From assembly GCA_009667805.1 (NCBI GenBank), contig CM019063.1, positions 84,161,877-84,225,876 on the forward strand: a stretch of 64,000 nucleotides of DNA, written 5' to 3'. This DNA is from Leptobrachium leishanense (taxonomy: Eukaryota; Chordata; Amphibia; Anura; Megophryidae). Under the pieces are notes generated by a model. The model saw nothing but the letters and a program-made list of their open reading frames with translations, did not search any database and was not told the origin of the DNA. The translations under genes and the position numbers were made by a program. Shown one piece after another: positions 24,269 through 35,636 of this stretch; within the stretch, counting starts at the first letter, position 1, and each line of letters starts with the position of its first letter.

Positions 24269-24468
24269 GGCAGATCGTGTGGCCGCGACATTCGTTCCTT
24301 CAACGAGCGGCAGCCGCATGAGTATCTGCTGCTCGCCTGAGATCCATCCACCAGCCTGCCGCGATCGAGATCACAGCAGGCTGGAGGGTGGATCCCAGGC
24401 GAGTGGCAGATACTCATGAGACTGCCACTCGTTGAAGGAAGGAACGCGGCGGCCACACGATCTGCCCG
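24269..24468. repeat. Large imperfect palindrome
   Basis: The arms 24269-24359 and 24377-24468 are reverse complements over about 91 bp. Shared segments include GGCAGATCGTGTGGCCGC and TGAGTATCTGC. They leave a loop of only about 17 bp, so the single strand could fold into a long hairpin. It lies just inside the left end of the hAT element. Confidence 0.8.
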
Positions 24469-24489
24469 TCGGAGGGGCCTGGCAGAGGT

Positions 24490-25588
24490 GAGCATAGGGG
24501 CAAATATATCAATGTGTGAGCCTGGGGCAAATATATCCATGAGTGAGCCTGTGAGCAAATATATCCATGAGTGAGCCTGTGAGCAAATATTTCCATGAGT
24601 GAGCCTGTGGGCAAATATTTCCATGTGTGAGCCTGGGGGCAAATATTTCCATGTGTGAGCCTGGGGGCAAATATATCCATGAGTGAGCCTGTGAGCAAAT
24701 ATTTCCATGAGTGAGCCTGTGGGCAAATATTTCCATGTGTGAGCCTGGGGGCAAATATTTCCATGTGTGAGCCTGGGGCAAATATATCCATGAGTGAACC
24801 TGGGGGCAAATACCTCCACGTGTGAGCCTGGGGGCAAATATATCCATGAGTGAGCCTGGGGCAAATATATGCATGTGTGAGCCTGGGGGCAAATATATCC
24901 ACGTGTGAGCCTGTGGGCAAAAATATCCACATGTGAGCCTGGGGGCAAATATATCCACATGTGAGCCTGGGGGCAAATATATCCACGTGTGAGTCTGGGG
25001 GCAAATATATCCACGTGTGAGTCTGGGGGCAAATATATCCATGAGTGAGCCTGGGGCAAATATATCCATGTGTGAGCCTGGGGGCAAATATATCCACGTG
25101 TGAGTCTGGGGGCAAATATATCCATGAGTGAGCCTGGGGCAAATATATCCATGTGTGAGCCTGTGGCAAATATTTCCATGTGTGAGCCTGGGGGCAAATA
25201 TTTCCATGTGTGAGCCTGGGGGCAAATATATCCATGAGTGAGCCTGTGAGCAAATATTTCCATGAGTGAGCCTGTGGGCAAATATTTCCATGTGTGAGCC
25301 TGGGGGCAAATATTTCCATGTGTGAGCCTGGGGCAAATATATCCATGAGTGAGCCTGGGGGCAAATACCTCCACGTGTGAGCCTGGGGGCAAATATATCC
25401 ATGTGTGAGCCTGGGGGCAAATATATCCACGTGTGAGTCTGGGGGCAAATATATCCATGAGTGAGCCTGGGGCAAATATATCCATGTGTGAGCCTGGGGG
25501 CAAATATATCCATGAGTGAGTCTGGGGGCAAATATATCCATGTGTGAGCCTGGGGGCAAATATATCCATGTGTGAGCTGGGGCAATAT
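24490..25588. repeat. 28 bp minisatellite with higher-order structure
   Basis: About 40 units of a 27-28 bp repeat, consensus GCCTGGGGGCAAATATATCC plus ATGTGTGA. Variants (TTTCC, CGTG, GAGTGAG, CCTGTGAG) occur in the same order in two blocks offset by about 555 bp (from 24661 and again from 25216), so a multi-unit block was itself duplicated. Because the unit is not a multiple of three and lacks stops on the minus strand, all three minus frames stay open for 400-550 codons. These frames are not genes. Confidence 0.92.
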
Positions 25589-25866
25589 ACCCATGTGTGG
25601 GCACTGCTGGGTATGTGACGCTGGGCACTGCTGGGTATGTGACGCTTGGCACTGCTGGGTATATGATGCTGGGCACTGCTGGGTATGTGACGCTGAGCTC
25701 TGCTGGGTATGTGACACTGGGCACTGCTGGGGTATGTGACACTGGGCACTGCTGGGTATGTGATGCTGGGCACTGCTGGGTATGTGAAGCTGGGCACTGC
25801 TGGGTTTGTGACGCTGGGCACTGATGGGTATGTGACGCTGGGCACTGCTGGATATGTGACGCTGGG
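25589..25866. repeat. 24 bp minisatellite
   Basis: About 11 units of the 24 bp repeat GGGCACTGCTGGGTATGTGA plus CGCT. It directly follows the 28 bp array inside the same hAT element. Confidence 0.9.
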
Positions 25867-26589
25867 CTCAGTTATATACACCTCACATTACTGTATCACA
25901 GAGCTCCACAGCAAGAAAATTCTAATGTACGGTGTGTATGAGTGTTTGAATTTTATTGATGTGGCGCACTGTGATACGCTCACGCTGCATGTTTTTTTTG
26001 GGGGGGCAGCATTTCATCCTTCGCTCCAGGCAGCACAATGTCTTGGGCTGGCCCTGAGTGATACGTCTGCGTGTTGGGATCCAGGAGTCGTGACAAATAG
26101 CTACAAAACTTTGCAGTATAGCCAACTTATAGATACAACTGGAGATGTTTCCAACATATTGACCATTGCAGGGCCTATATAAACCTTGCACTGATGTGAT
26201 CCTAGGTGGATACATGCCTCATGGAAGTGGGTTAATCTCTAGTGATGAGCTGTTCGGTTCGATCTGTTCGGAGTTCACATCGAACATCGGCTGTTCGTCG
26301 AACTCCGAACATTTCCGCGTGTTCGCCGCATGTTCACCCACAATGCACCACAATGCACTATCCACAATGCACTTTTCAACTGGCCTGAAGCTTGTAATTG
26401 GCTACAGCCTTGCACCTGACCACAGGTCAGGTGCAAGACAGGTGCAAGACTATGCCAATCATGGCTCAGAGTCCTGATTGGGCAAATTTTTGCCCAATCA
26501 TGGGCTCAGAGAACTAAGTCCCGCAGCACGCTATATAAGGCGTCCCTCGCAGCCCCAGCATGTGTTTTTTGAGAGGAGATTGTTCTGTT

Positions 26590-26950
26590 AGTGCGTGTTC
26601 TCACTGCCAGCAGTGAGTGAGGGTCTCACTTCTATGAAATATCTGGGAATTGTTGTAATCTGTGTGTTCTCACTGCCAGCAGCTATTGGGGGGTCTCACT
26701 CCTACAATATATATCTGGGAATTGTAATCTGTGTCTTGTCACTGCCACCCATCAGGGGGTCTCACTGATTTATAGGAGGTTTCTGGTAATTGTAATCTGT
26801 GTCTTGTCACTGTTGCCAGCTATCAGGGGGTCCTATCAGGGGGTCTCACAGACTTGTAGCAGATTTCTGCGAATTTTAATCTGTGTCTTGTCACTGGCTG
26901 CCAGCTATCAGGGTGTCTCACTGAGTTATACCAGAGTTCTGGAAATCTTT
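26590..26950 (+). repeat. Short tandem repeat in hAT 5' region
   Basis: Four to five diverged units share AATCTGTGTCTTGTCACTG followed by CCAGCTATCAGGGGGTCTCAC. The corresponding region of the second hAT (55500-56700, minus strand) holds a larger array of a related 81 bp unit. Confidence 0.7.
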
Positions 26951-27051
26951 AATCTAGATAACACAGTTGAATCAGAGTTCTGCATATCTCCAATTTTTAT
27001 AACAGAGTTGAATCAGAGTTCTGTATATCTTTAATCTATATATCACTCACC

Positions 27052-30000
27052 ATGTCAGAAAGACCAAAAAGGACAGGCAGACGCTCCCAGACACAGATAA
27101 GAGGGCAAGCAGCCTCTGTGTCGGGAGGCTGTGCCTCTGGTCGTCATGGACGTGGTGCATCCTCTGCAGGGGCACGCTTGTCCTTTCTAACTGGTGCTGG
27201 CCGTCTTAAGCAGCAGCAATTTACAGAGGATTTGGTGGATTGGCTAACCAGGCCATCCTCATCCTCTGAGTCCTCTGCCAGCCAGGCTTGTAGTGGTTTA
27301 CAGTTCACCTCAGCTGCCAAAGCATCTAATGCAGCCTCCATGTCCACAGCTACTCCTGCCGTAGCCTCACCAACATACACGGAGGAGTCAGCTGAATTGT
27401 TTGACTACAATGACAGTGACATGCTGCTTGAGGATGCGCAGCAACTACAGTGCTCTGATTCAATCTCTGAGATTGAGGAAGGGAGTATAATCAACCTAGA
27501 GGAAGGGGGTGCCAGTGACACACAAATAACTGGCACTCATGTTCCCCCAGCAGCTGCAGCATATTGCGAGGTTGGCTCCAGTGATGAGGAGAAAGGGGGT
27601 GATGACGATGATGAGGTCACTGACTCCACCTGGGTGCCTGATCGAACAGAGGAGTCAAGTGAGGAGGAGGCACAACAAACACGAGGCACAATGTCTTCTA
27701 TGACCAATTGTAGCCAGTCCAAGGCATGAGAAGTCACAGCTGCTCAGGTGCAGAGCGCTGTTGTCTCAAAGCACATGTACAGGAAGTCTGCTGTCTGGGA
27801 GTTCTTTAAGAAATGTGCAACATACCGCACCGTTGCTTTTCGTAATCTATGTGGAAAGACATCCCACGCTTGAGTACCACGTGCTTGAGGCGACATATGA
27901 CCACCTGCCACACATCCCGTTGGCACAACACTTTGCATAGGTCTTCCTCCTCTTCCTCATCTGTCTCTACCCCACTATATGTCCTGCCATGTCATTGCCT
28001 ACAACCTCCACTGACAGGGATGATGCTACAGTAATGGGTGTACCAGGTCCTTCCTCAGAATGTGACAGCATCCCATCAGCTGAAGATTTTTGCAGTCCGA
28101 TTACATTGCCCCAACTGCTGCAGCATAAGAAAAAATATAGTCCAAACCATCCCCAAGCACAGCGTCTAAATGCCAGCTTAGCAAAATTACTCGCATTACA
28201 GCTGCTGCCTTTCCAGCTGGTGGACTCTGCTTCCTTCCATGAATTTGTTGAATGTGCTGTACCACAGTGGCAGGTTCCAAAACGCCATTTCTTTTCACGG
28301 AAGGCCATTCCAGCACTATACCAGCATGTGGAACACAATGTTATGGAGTCATTGGGAAAGGCAGTCAGCAGCAAGGTGCACATGACTTTAGACACGTGGT
28401 CCTATAAGCATGGACAGGGCCGTTATATTTCCTTCCCGGCACACTGGGTGACTCTGATTGCAGCTGGGGGGGGATCCAAGACGGGGCTCTGTGCTGGAGC
28501 TTGTTCATCCACCACGCCTCCAGAAAGCTGCTTGTATGAGGTCTGTCTGCTCCACCATCTCTTCCTCCTCCTCCTTCTCTGTCTCTGGCAAAGTGGCAGT
28601 TAAACCGATGTGTGGGCCAGAAATTCTGTCAGCTCTGCAGGTGCAGGTGCAGAGATGGTTAACACCACGCCAGCTTCAGCTGGGAATGGTCGTCTGTGAT
28701 AATGGCAGCAACCTTCTCTCTGCCCTACACCAGGGTAAGTTGACGCATGTACCATGCCTAGCACATGTCCTAAATCTGGTGGTACAGCGTTTCCTAACCA
28801 GGTACCCAGGGCTGGCAGAGCTTCTCAGCCAGGCCAGAAAAGTCTGCAGCCACTTCAGACGGTCATTCCCAGCAAGTGTTCGCCTGGCAGAAATTCTAAG
28901 AGAATTCCACCTTCCCACAAACCGTCTGATCTGTGACATGCCCACCAGGTGGAACTCGACATTAGTAATGCTGCCGCGTCTGCACAAGCAGCAGAGGGCC
29001 ATCAACGAGTACCTGTGTGAGTATGGCACAAGGACAGCTACAGGTCAACTTGGGTTTTCCCCCCCAGCAGTGGCTGATGATCAAGGATGCATGCACTGTA
29101 CTGTCACCATTTGAGGAGGCAATGAGGATGGTGAGCAGGGACAGTGCATGCATCAGTGACACAATTCCTTTAGTTTTCCTGCTGGAGCGCACTCTGCGGG
29201 GAATTATAGATGTGGCACTAGAAGCAGAGCAGCGGGAGGGAGAGGAGGCCTTCCCTAGCTCTGAAGGCCCCAGTCTTTACGCAGACAGCATTCCTGCGGG
29301 TCCTCAGATCATACAGGAGGAGGAGGAGGAATATTTAAGTAGTGGGGGCATTGAAGGTGGGGATTCCTCAAGGGAGGGTTTTGTGCGCCCAGAAACCCAA
29401 GGACTAGTACGTGGCTGGGAGGAGGAAGTGCACGATGGGGTCATCCTCATTGACCAGGAAGACTCGGACGCTAATGCCACCTCCAGCCTATGCTGTATGG
29501 GCTCCCTTATCCTGCAAAGTCTGCTAAAGGATAAGTGCTATCAAGGAGAGAGATCATTACTGGTTGGCAAGCCTTCTTGATCCACGATACAAGGGTAAAG
29601 TTGCAGAGCTCATCCTTCCCGCACAGAGGGAGGATAGGATGAAACAACTTGAGGACGCTCTAAAGCGACACTTGTGTAACACCTTTCCAGGCACTGGTAG
29701 GTTACCAAGTGATGACACAGGTGCTTCTGAGGCTGCGGATGATCAGAGGAAGAGCGGTGAAGGCCGGGGCCGCTTGACTGATGCCTTTTAAATTTTTTTT
29801 AGCCCACGATGCCCAGGGACGTCAAATGTAGGCACCCATTGCCAGCGTCTTCACCAAATGGTGCAGGAGTACCTAGGGGCAAGGGCAGACCTGGATACCT
29901 TTACAGCAGATGATCCTCTGGCTTACTGGGTGTTGAGATTGGATCACTGGCCAGAACTTAGCCAATATGCTATGCAGCTACTAGGTTGCCTTTCATCCAG

Positions 30001-30157
30001 CGTGCTTTCTGAAAGCACATTCAGTGCCGCTGGAGGTTTTGTCACAGACAAAAGAGTGCGTCTGTCCACCGACTCTGTAGACCGGCTGACAATTATAAAA
30101 ATGAATCAGTCCTGGATCAACAGCTATCAATCCCCTGATGCTGACGTAACTGAATAG
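27052..30157 (+). pseudogene. hAT transposase with BED-type zinc finger
   Basis: The frame begins MSERPKRTGRRSQ at 27052 and is broken into at least five pieces. A TGA ends the first piece at 27727-27729. A BED-like finger region near 27800-27940 contains stops. The core piece at 27989-28603 holds KVHMTLDTWS with the first catalytic Asp (codon 28391-28393). A frameshift lies at a run of eight G near 28467. The next frame has VCDNGSN with the second catalytic Asp, then DMPTRWNST. The last piece (29858-30157) has the dimerisation segment DPLAYWVL through SESTFSAAGGFVTDKRVRL. Compared with the second copy, a deletion of about 90 bp lies near 28605. Confidence 0.88.
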
Positions 30158-30982
30158 ATCGGGGATCTCTTCTGCACTCCCAAAACCTCCACCACTGCAC
30201 TCTTCAACAATACCACAAAGGGGTTACGGTGTGAAGGCACTTGCTGCCACCAAAGGCACAATATTTGGATGCACTGCCACTGACGCCTACACCAGATTCA
30301 AATCATTTTAATATTGGACCGCAGGGTCCAACCCTGCACTCTTCCACAATACCACAGAGGGGTTACGGTGTGACGGCACTGTTGCCGACACTAAAGGCCC
30401 AATTTTAAAGCACCTACTGTTACTTTCATCCAAAGCCTGCATAAGTTTCACCATAATTTAGCCAAAAAAAATCACTAAACTTGTTCTGTGTCCTAAAACG
30501 TCTCCTCTTTTCATACAGGCTGCCGCCCCAAGCAGTTGTTTTTGAAAAGATTTAAGGAAAGCCATTTACCGTCATCTGAAATGTCATTTTTTTGTTTTCA
30601 AATGTTTCTATACATCCTACAAATCCGCCACTTCACGGGCAGGTTATGGAGACCTCCTAGGCACGATATTTGAAGGAATTTTTCATTTTTATTCTTAACC
30701 TTTATTTCATGGAAAACTCCCATTTCCTTTAAAACTTTTTTTTTTTTACTTTTTGTCCATGTTTCCTGTCCCCCAGGGCACTACCCGGACTCTCATACAC
30801 CTTTTATGGCAAATATCTTGCATATATGCCCTCTTGGAGGGCACTCTAAAATTCAAACTTTCGAGTCCCATTGACTTGTATTGCGTTCGGTTCGTGTTCG
30901 AGTTCGAACTCGAACTTTTAAAATTGTTCGAGTTCGAATGCGATCTGAACACGGGGGTGTTCGGCTCATCACTATTAATCTC

Positions 30983-31108
30983 ATAAGAGCAATTATTCAG
31001 TTAGGAAGGATAGGACTGAGCGATGGGGTACACTGCCATTGTGGTCAAGCTTATACAATATATCATGTTTTGTAACCAAATCCCTGTCATTTAATCCTAA
31101 ATCAGTGT
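30983..31108. repeat. Fragment of a dispersed repeat
   Basis: The stretch around GCGATGGGGTACACTGCCATTG and the following CCCTGTCATTTAATCC resembles 47565-47660 (AACGATGGGGTACATTGGCG, CCCCATCATTTTACC). The family is unknown. Confidence 0.5.
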
Positions 31109-31271
31109 CAGGAGTGTGAGGTGGGTTTGCAGGTAAGAGTCCAGTATGCAGTAATACAGTGAAGGGCCAGACAGGTTCCAGGGCACAGCAGCAAAGGTTT
31201 ATTAGCCAAGAAGAACAGGGGTAAGGTCAAAAGCAACACTGGCGACAAAGCTGAATATTGGAGGCACAAGT
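31109..31271 (-). mobile_element. Possible partial LTR
   Basis: It begins TGTCAGGAGTGTG, and AATAAA reads on the minus strand at about 31199-31204. Composition resembles the solo LTR at 268-1168. No opposite end or target duplication was found. Confidence 0.3.
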
Positions 31272-32815
31272 CAGTGTCTGGTCTTTCTAATGGTACCAAA
31301 CATGACCATGTAAATTGTGATGTAGAAAAAAAAAAAAAAAAACATAAAAGAATGGTTTTATTTTTTGTTCCTAAGCAATGGCATTGTCCATTTGCCACAT
31401 GTAAAATGAGCAATACTACTGCCATTACCTATCTTCTCATTTTCCACGCGGGGAGCAAGTTTTACACATACAGGGTTGTTCAAAGAGATCCAAATTGTGG
31501 CCAAAAGGTAACCGAACAGTGAAATTCAGCGTACGGTTACCTTTCCTGGCCATTAGGCTATTCCGAGAGTAAGCAGTTCGCCAAATGTTGGCGAATTGCC
31601 TGCACATACGGTGCCTGTTCGTTGCCTGTTTCGAGGGCAGTGAAATCCCCATAGAGAAGCAATGCTTCATCTATTCAGAGAACAAAAACCAGCAGTGAAA
31701 AGTTGCCGAATTGCCCTGCTGTTTGGTGGTTTCATGTGGCAGATTTATTCAGGCGAATCCCATAGGCTTTAATGGTAAAAATATTCCCGTTTTAATCCAA
31801 TATCTAATAAACCGTTGATTATAATATTCTGCAGTAAAAAGTCTCTTTATTTATAGATTGTTTAGGATATTTTAGGCCTTTTTTTTCTTTTAATCGTTTA
31901 TTATTTTTTCTGTAACAGCCCTTTTTATTATCATTCATTGGATCTTATATTTAAATTTCAGACATTTTCGTTCAGTCGTTTCTTTGCAAACAGCATTTCA
32001 CTTTTCAAACATTCAAGCGTACTGTTTTTTTTTTCCACTCCATTCGTCTGCGGTGTCGGGTTTTTCCGGTGGCTGCTCTGCGCTGTGATCGGTGGCTGCT
32101 CGGGTCCGGCGTGTTCGGCGGGGTTAATCCAGATGTATTTGCGGGTTTCGGTGTGCATTTGCTGGGTTTTGCAGTGAGTCTTCATTGGGTTTGCGGTGGC
32201 TTTTCCCTGCACTACGACGGCCCTGTGGTGCTTGCAGAATACACCGCAGGGTCGCTGAAATGGGATCGCCAAATGTCACCGAACGTGCGGTGACTTTTCG
32301 ATTCTCTTTGAATAACCCTGATGGTCATGTTATTCATAGAACACAATGCAGCAAAACATAAGTGAAAATGTTAGTTTTTTTCAGTTTTAGTTAAAATTGT
32401 GTGTTTTCTCAGAAATGGGAACCTGTTACTGTATTTTTCTAACTTTTTTAACAAGAGAGCCCCATAGAATATATAACCACTAAGGTTTGGATGATAAAAT
32501 GTGAAAAAAAATATTTTACAAATTATTGAATTCTGAATGGAAATTTTACATTTTTTGTTATGGTATTCTGACGGGACATAACACACATACATTATATATA
32601 TAACAGCAGGAAGGCTGCACTCATCCTAAACTAGCAACAACAGCGGGTGCATCGAAGACATTTAATACAAAATACCAGGAAAGAGCACTCCATATCAATG
32701 ACCACCTTCTTCCATCATATATACTGTATATACTAATGATATATTATGAATCTGCCGAATATGCTGAATATAAGGATATATAATTTACCTGGGTCCTACA
32801 ATATGATGAGCACAA
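31272..32815 (+). repeat. Dispersed repeat family S, copy 1, interrupted by a MITE
   Basis: The pieces CTTTCTAATGGTACCAAACA (31290 region) and 32365-32810 align in order with 63490-64000: a TTTTAACAAGAG segment, then ATATATAACC, then GATAATAAAATGTGAAAAAA-like sequence, and a final GGATATATAAT...TCCTACAATA. The CAGGG-ended MITE (31471-32320) splits this copy. The class is unknown. Confidence 0.6.
31471..32320. mobile_element. CAGGG-ended MITE, copy 1
   Basis: The inverted ends are CAGGGTTGTTCAAAGAGATC and CAGGGTTATTCAAAGAGAAT. Each is followed by a palindromic module (GGTAACCGAAC.../GTTCGGTTACC, or GTCACCGCACG.../CGTGCGGTGAC). It is 850 bp, has no transposase, and its target duplication is unresolved. 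Confidence 0.75.
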
Positions 32816-33744
32816 AATGTTCAAAATGGGTTCAGCAGCAAAGGGGGTTATAGTGGAATGCTCTGAATTTTGTGTTTTTATGAAATATCAGACATGGCAA
32901 GTCACCTATCCAACTTATTTTTTTTCTGCTTCTCACATGTCTTCGGGTTTATCCCTTGCTGTAGTGCAGGTGACAGAGGTCTTCTATCTCCTCCAGACTT
33001 CCATAGTAATTGTTATCTGTAGTTTACTCTATTTTTCTATTATTTTTTTTGCTCGTGCTTGCTTTCCCTTGCCTAATGAAAACAATGTGGTTCTATGAAC
33101 AATTCGGGACAATTAGCTAATTAGGCACAGATGTGATCACATCTGCCGGGCTCGATGTGCTAAACGTTCTGAGATTTGATTTGATATTTTTATTTTTTTA
33201 CGGCAACGCTGTTAACCCATTGCCCACCGAAGCAGTGTATTATACAATTCTACTCAAAAAGTTCCATGTCTGTTCCGTGGTTTCGATCCAGGATCGGAGG
33301 GATGTATAGGGCTGTAGGGATACTGTGGGATCATGACCAATCACACAAAGTTTGAAGCTCCATTCACTGCAGTCGCCGCTCATCATGCAGGAGTGCAGTG
33401 ACCTATCAGGAGCATTAACCAACATTTCCACACATAATTAGCCAAGCTGATGCTGAAAAGTACAACAGCCTGCACTTGTCGGCACTACTTTGCATGTTGG
33501 GAATCACACCCCAGGATTCATCCTAGCTTGTCTGTGCACTAAACTGACAGGACTAGGGTTTAAACTCACCTTTAGCCACTCTCCACTGTCTCTTGTATAA
33601 ACAATAATCTAGCTGTAATGCTTTAGAGATTTGATACAGTGTTATGATTCCTACAGGAAAGACCTCATTTTCAAGCAGAAGTTTTTAATCATTTTTCTGG
33701 TAGTGATAAACAATATACGTATACATATTTTAATTTCACACATA
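32816..33744. other. No recognisable feature
   Basis: AT-rich sequence. No gene, terminal repeat or array was seen. Confidence 0.4.
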
Positions 33745-34658
33745 CAGGATAATTCAAAGAGAATCGAAAAGTCACCGCACGTTCGGTGACTTTTCGTTCT
33801 CTTCAGTTCAGTTCGTTTTGCTGATCCCAATTCGGCGACCCTGCTGTGTATTCAGCAAGCACCACAGGGTCCCCGAATTGCAGGGAAAGGCCGCCGCAAA
33901 TCCGACAAAAACTCACCGCAAAACCCGGCGAATGCACACCGAAAACCCGCAAAAACATCTGGATTAACCCGCCGAAAACGCCGGAAAAACCTGAGCAGGA
34001 GCCGATCACACGCAGCGAAGCCGCTGGAAAAACCCAACACCGCAGACGAATGGAGTGAATAAATTAAAGAAACAGTTTGCTTGAATGTTTGAAAAGTGAA
34101 ATGCTGTTTGCAAAGAAACTACTGAGCGAAAATGTCTGAAATTTACATATGAGGTCCAGGGAATGATAATAAAAAGGGCTGTTACAGGAAATATAAGTAA
34201 ACTTAAAAAAATAAAAAATCGGATTTTTTTTAAAAAAAAAATCAAGAAAAATGCTTAAAATATCCTACAAAATCTATAAATAAAGAGACTCTTTACTACA
34301 GAATTTTATCGTGAATGGTTTATTAGATATTGAATTAAAATGGGAATATTTTTAACATTGAAGCCCATGGGATTCTCCTGAATAAACCTGCCGAATGAAA
34401 CCACCGAACAGCAGGGCATTTTGGGAACCTTTCACTGCTGGTTTGTGTTCTCTGAATAGCTGAAGCAGTGCTTTTTTATGGGGATTTCACTGCCCTCGAT
34501 CAGGCACCGAACAGGCACTGTATGTGCAGGCAATTCGCCAGGATTTGGCGAATTGCCTGCTCTCTGAATAGCCGAATGGCCAGGAAAGGTAACAGAACGC
34601 TGATTTTCAGCGTTCGGTTACCTTTCTCCAGCCATTCGGATCTTTTTGAATTACCCTG
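33745..34658. mobile_element. CAGGG-ended MITE, copy 2 (inverted)
   Basis: Same family as 31471-32320 in the opposite orientation: it starts CAGGATAATTCAAAGAGAAT with the GTCACCGCACG module and ends with the GTTACC module and AAAAAGATC/CCCTG. The flanking trinucleotides are ATA on both sides. A central module includes AAAGAGACTCTTTACTACAG. No ORF of note. Confidence 0.75.
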
Positions 34659-35237
34659 ATAGTGTACTTATGATCACATTATAATATCCCTGAGGAAAGC
34701 ACAGGACATATGCGTTATTTCGTCTTGCCACCTGCAACCTCTCAGTTGGAAAGATCGGCTTTGACAATTATTCCTTAGCTCACAGGTATTTTTTTTCTCA
34801 CGACAAAAGAAAGAGCTCTGAGAATCTACTTCTTAGAAAGAAAATCCAGTAAGCAGATCACCTACATGCTCCGGAAAACCACTTATTCTGATTTTCATAC
34901 TATGAGCAAGTACAGTGAGAGAGCTCCTAATTCTGAAAAGATCAGACTTTTATAATTATTTCTGTGTCCTTTGAGTTACAATTTGAAACGTTCTTAGGTG
35001 GGAAAATTCAACACTAATTACACGTTTCAACAACCTGCCTTATGCGTAACTGACAGTTTGTCATCTAAATTTTAATATATTTGTGCCGTAGACAATTAGT
35101 TTAATATGGTTTAGTTCTCATACGTACAAATCACGAGTTATAAGACTCATCGAGGCGCAATCACTGCTCTGGAAGATAGCCGAATGGGTTGAATAACATT
35201 CATTTCCTAATGATAATACCTCTTCTGCAAGAACTTA
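34659..35237. other. No recognisable feature
   Basis: No gene or repeat boundary was seen. Confidence 0.4.
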
Positions 35238-35636
35238 CAGGGTTATTCAAAGAGAATCAAAATGTCACTGCACGTTTGGTGACTTTTTGTTCTCTTAAAT
35301 TCGGTGCGATTTGGCGATCCCTTTTCGGCGACCCTGCGGTGTATTCAGCAAGCACCACAGGGCCGTTGTAGTGCAGGGAAAAGCCGCCACAAACCCGCCG
35401 AACACTCACCACAAAACCCGGCGAACGCACACCGAAACCTGCAAAAACATCTGGATTAACCCCGCCAAAAACCTGAGTAGCCGCCGATCACAGCGCAGAG
35501 CAGCCGCCGGAAAAAGTCGACACTGCAGACGAATGGAGTGAAAAAGAAAAAGTACACTTGAATGTTTGAAAAGTGAAACGCTGTTTGCAAAGAAACTACA
35601 GAATGAAAATATCAGAAATTTACATACAGTCAGGTC

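Larger units (their letters stand above)
24146..26056. mobile_element. Non-autonomous hAT element carrying minisatellites
   Basis: It is flanked by the exact 8 bp duplication AGTGATAC (24138-24145 and 26057-26064). The inverted ends are CAGGGCCGGCCCGAC and CAGGGCCAGCCCAAGAC. An 8 bp duplication with CAGGG ends is typical of hAT. The interior has no transposase: it holds a palindrome with about 91 bp arms, a 28 bp minisatellite and a 24 bp minisatellite. Confidence 0.85.
23630..26095 (+). mobile_element. Probable solo LTR interrupted by a hAT element
   Basis: The ends TGTCATGATG and AGTCGTGACA give TG...CA termini like those of the gypsy LTRs in this window. The flanking pentamers ACTAG (23625-23629) and AATAG (26096-26100) match at four of five bases. 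Removing the hAT insertion (24146-26056) and one duplicate leaves an LTR of about 550 bp. It contains an internal CTGGCTCTGAYWTATGTTTAACCC-like repeat of about 45 bp near 23920-24030. No internal coding region is present. Confidence 0.5.
26240..30974 (+). mobile_element. hAT DNA transposon, full-length decayed copy
   Basis: An exact 8 bp duplication TTAATCTC (26232-26239 and 30975-30982) flanks inverted ends TAGTGATGAGC. Subterminal regions are rich in GTTCGG/TTCGAG motifs on both sides, which in hAT elements are often transposase-binding sites. A degraded transposase gene fills 27052-30157. Length is 4.7 kb. A second copy occupies 47973-63163 in inverse orientation. Confidence 0.93.

Noticed and set aside
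24217..25881. A 554-codon open frame on the minus strand (with 442 and 402 codon frames overlapping)
   Set aside because: It arises from a 28 bp repeat without stop codons in any minus frame. Three overlapping long frames of the same repeat argue against a gene.
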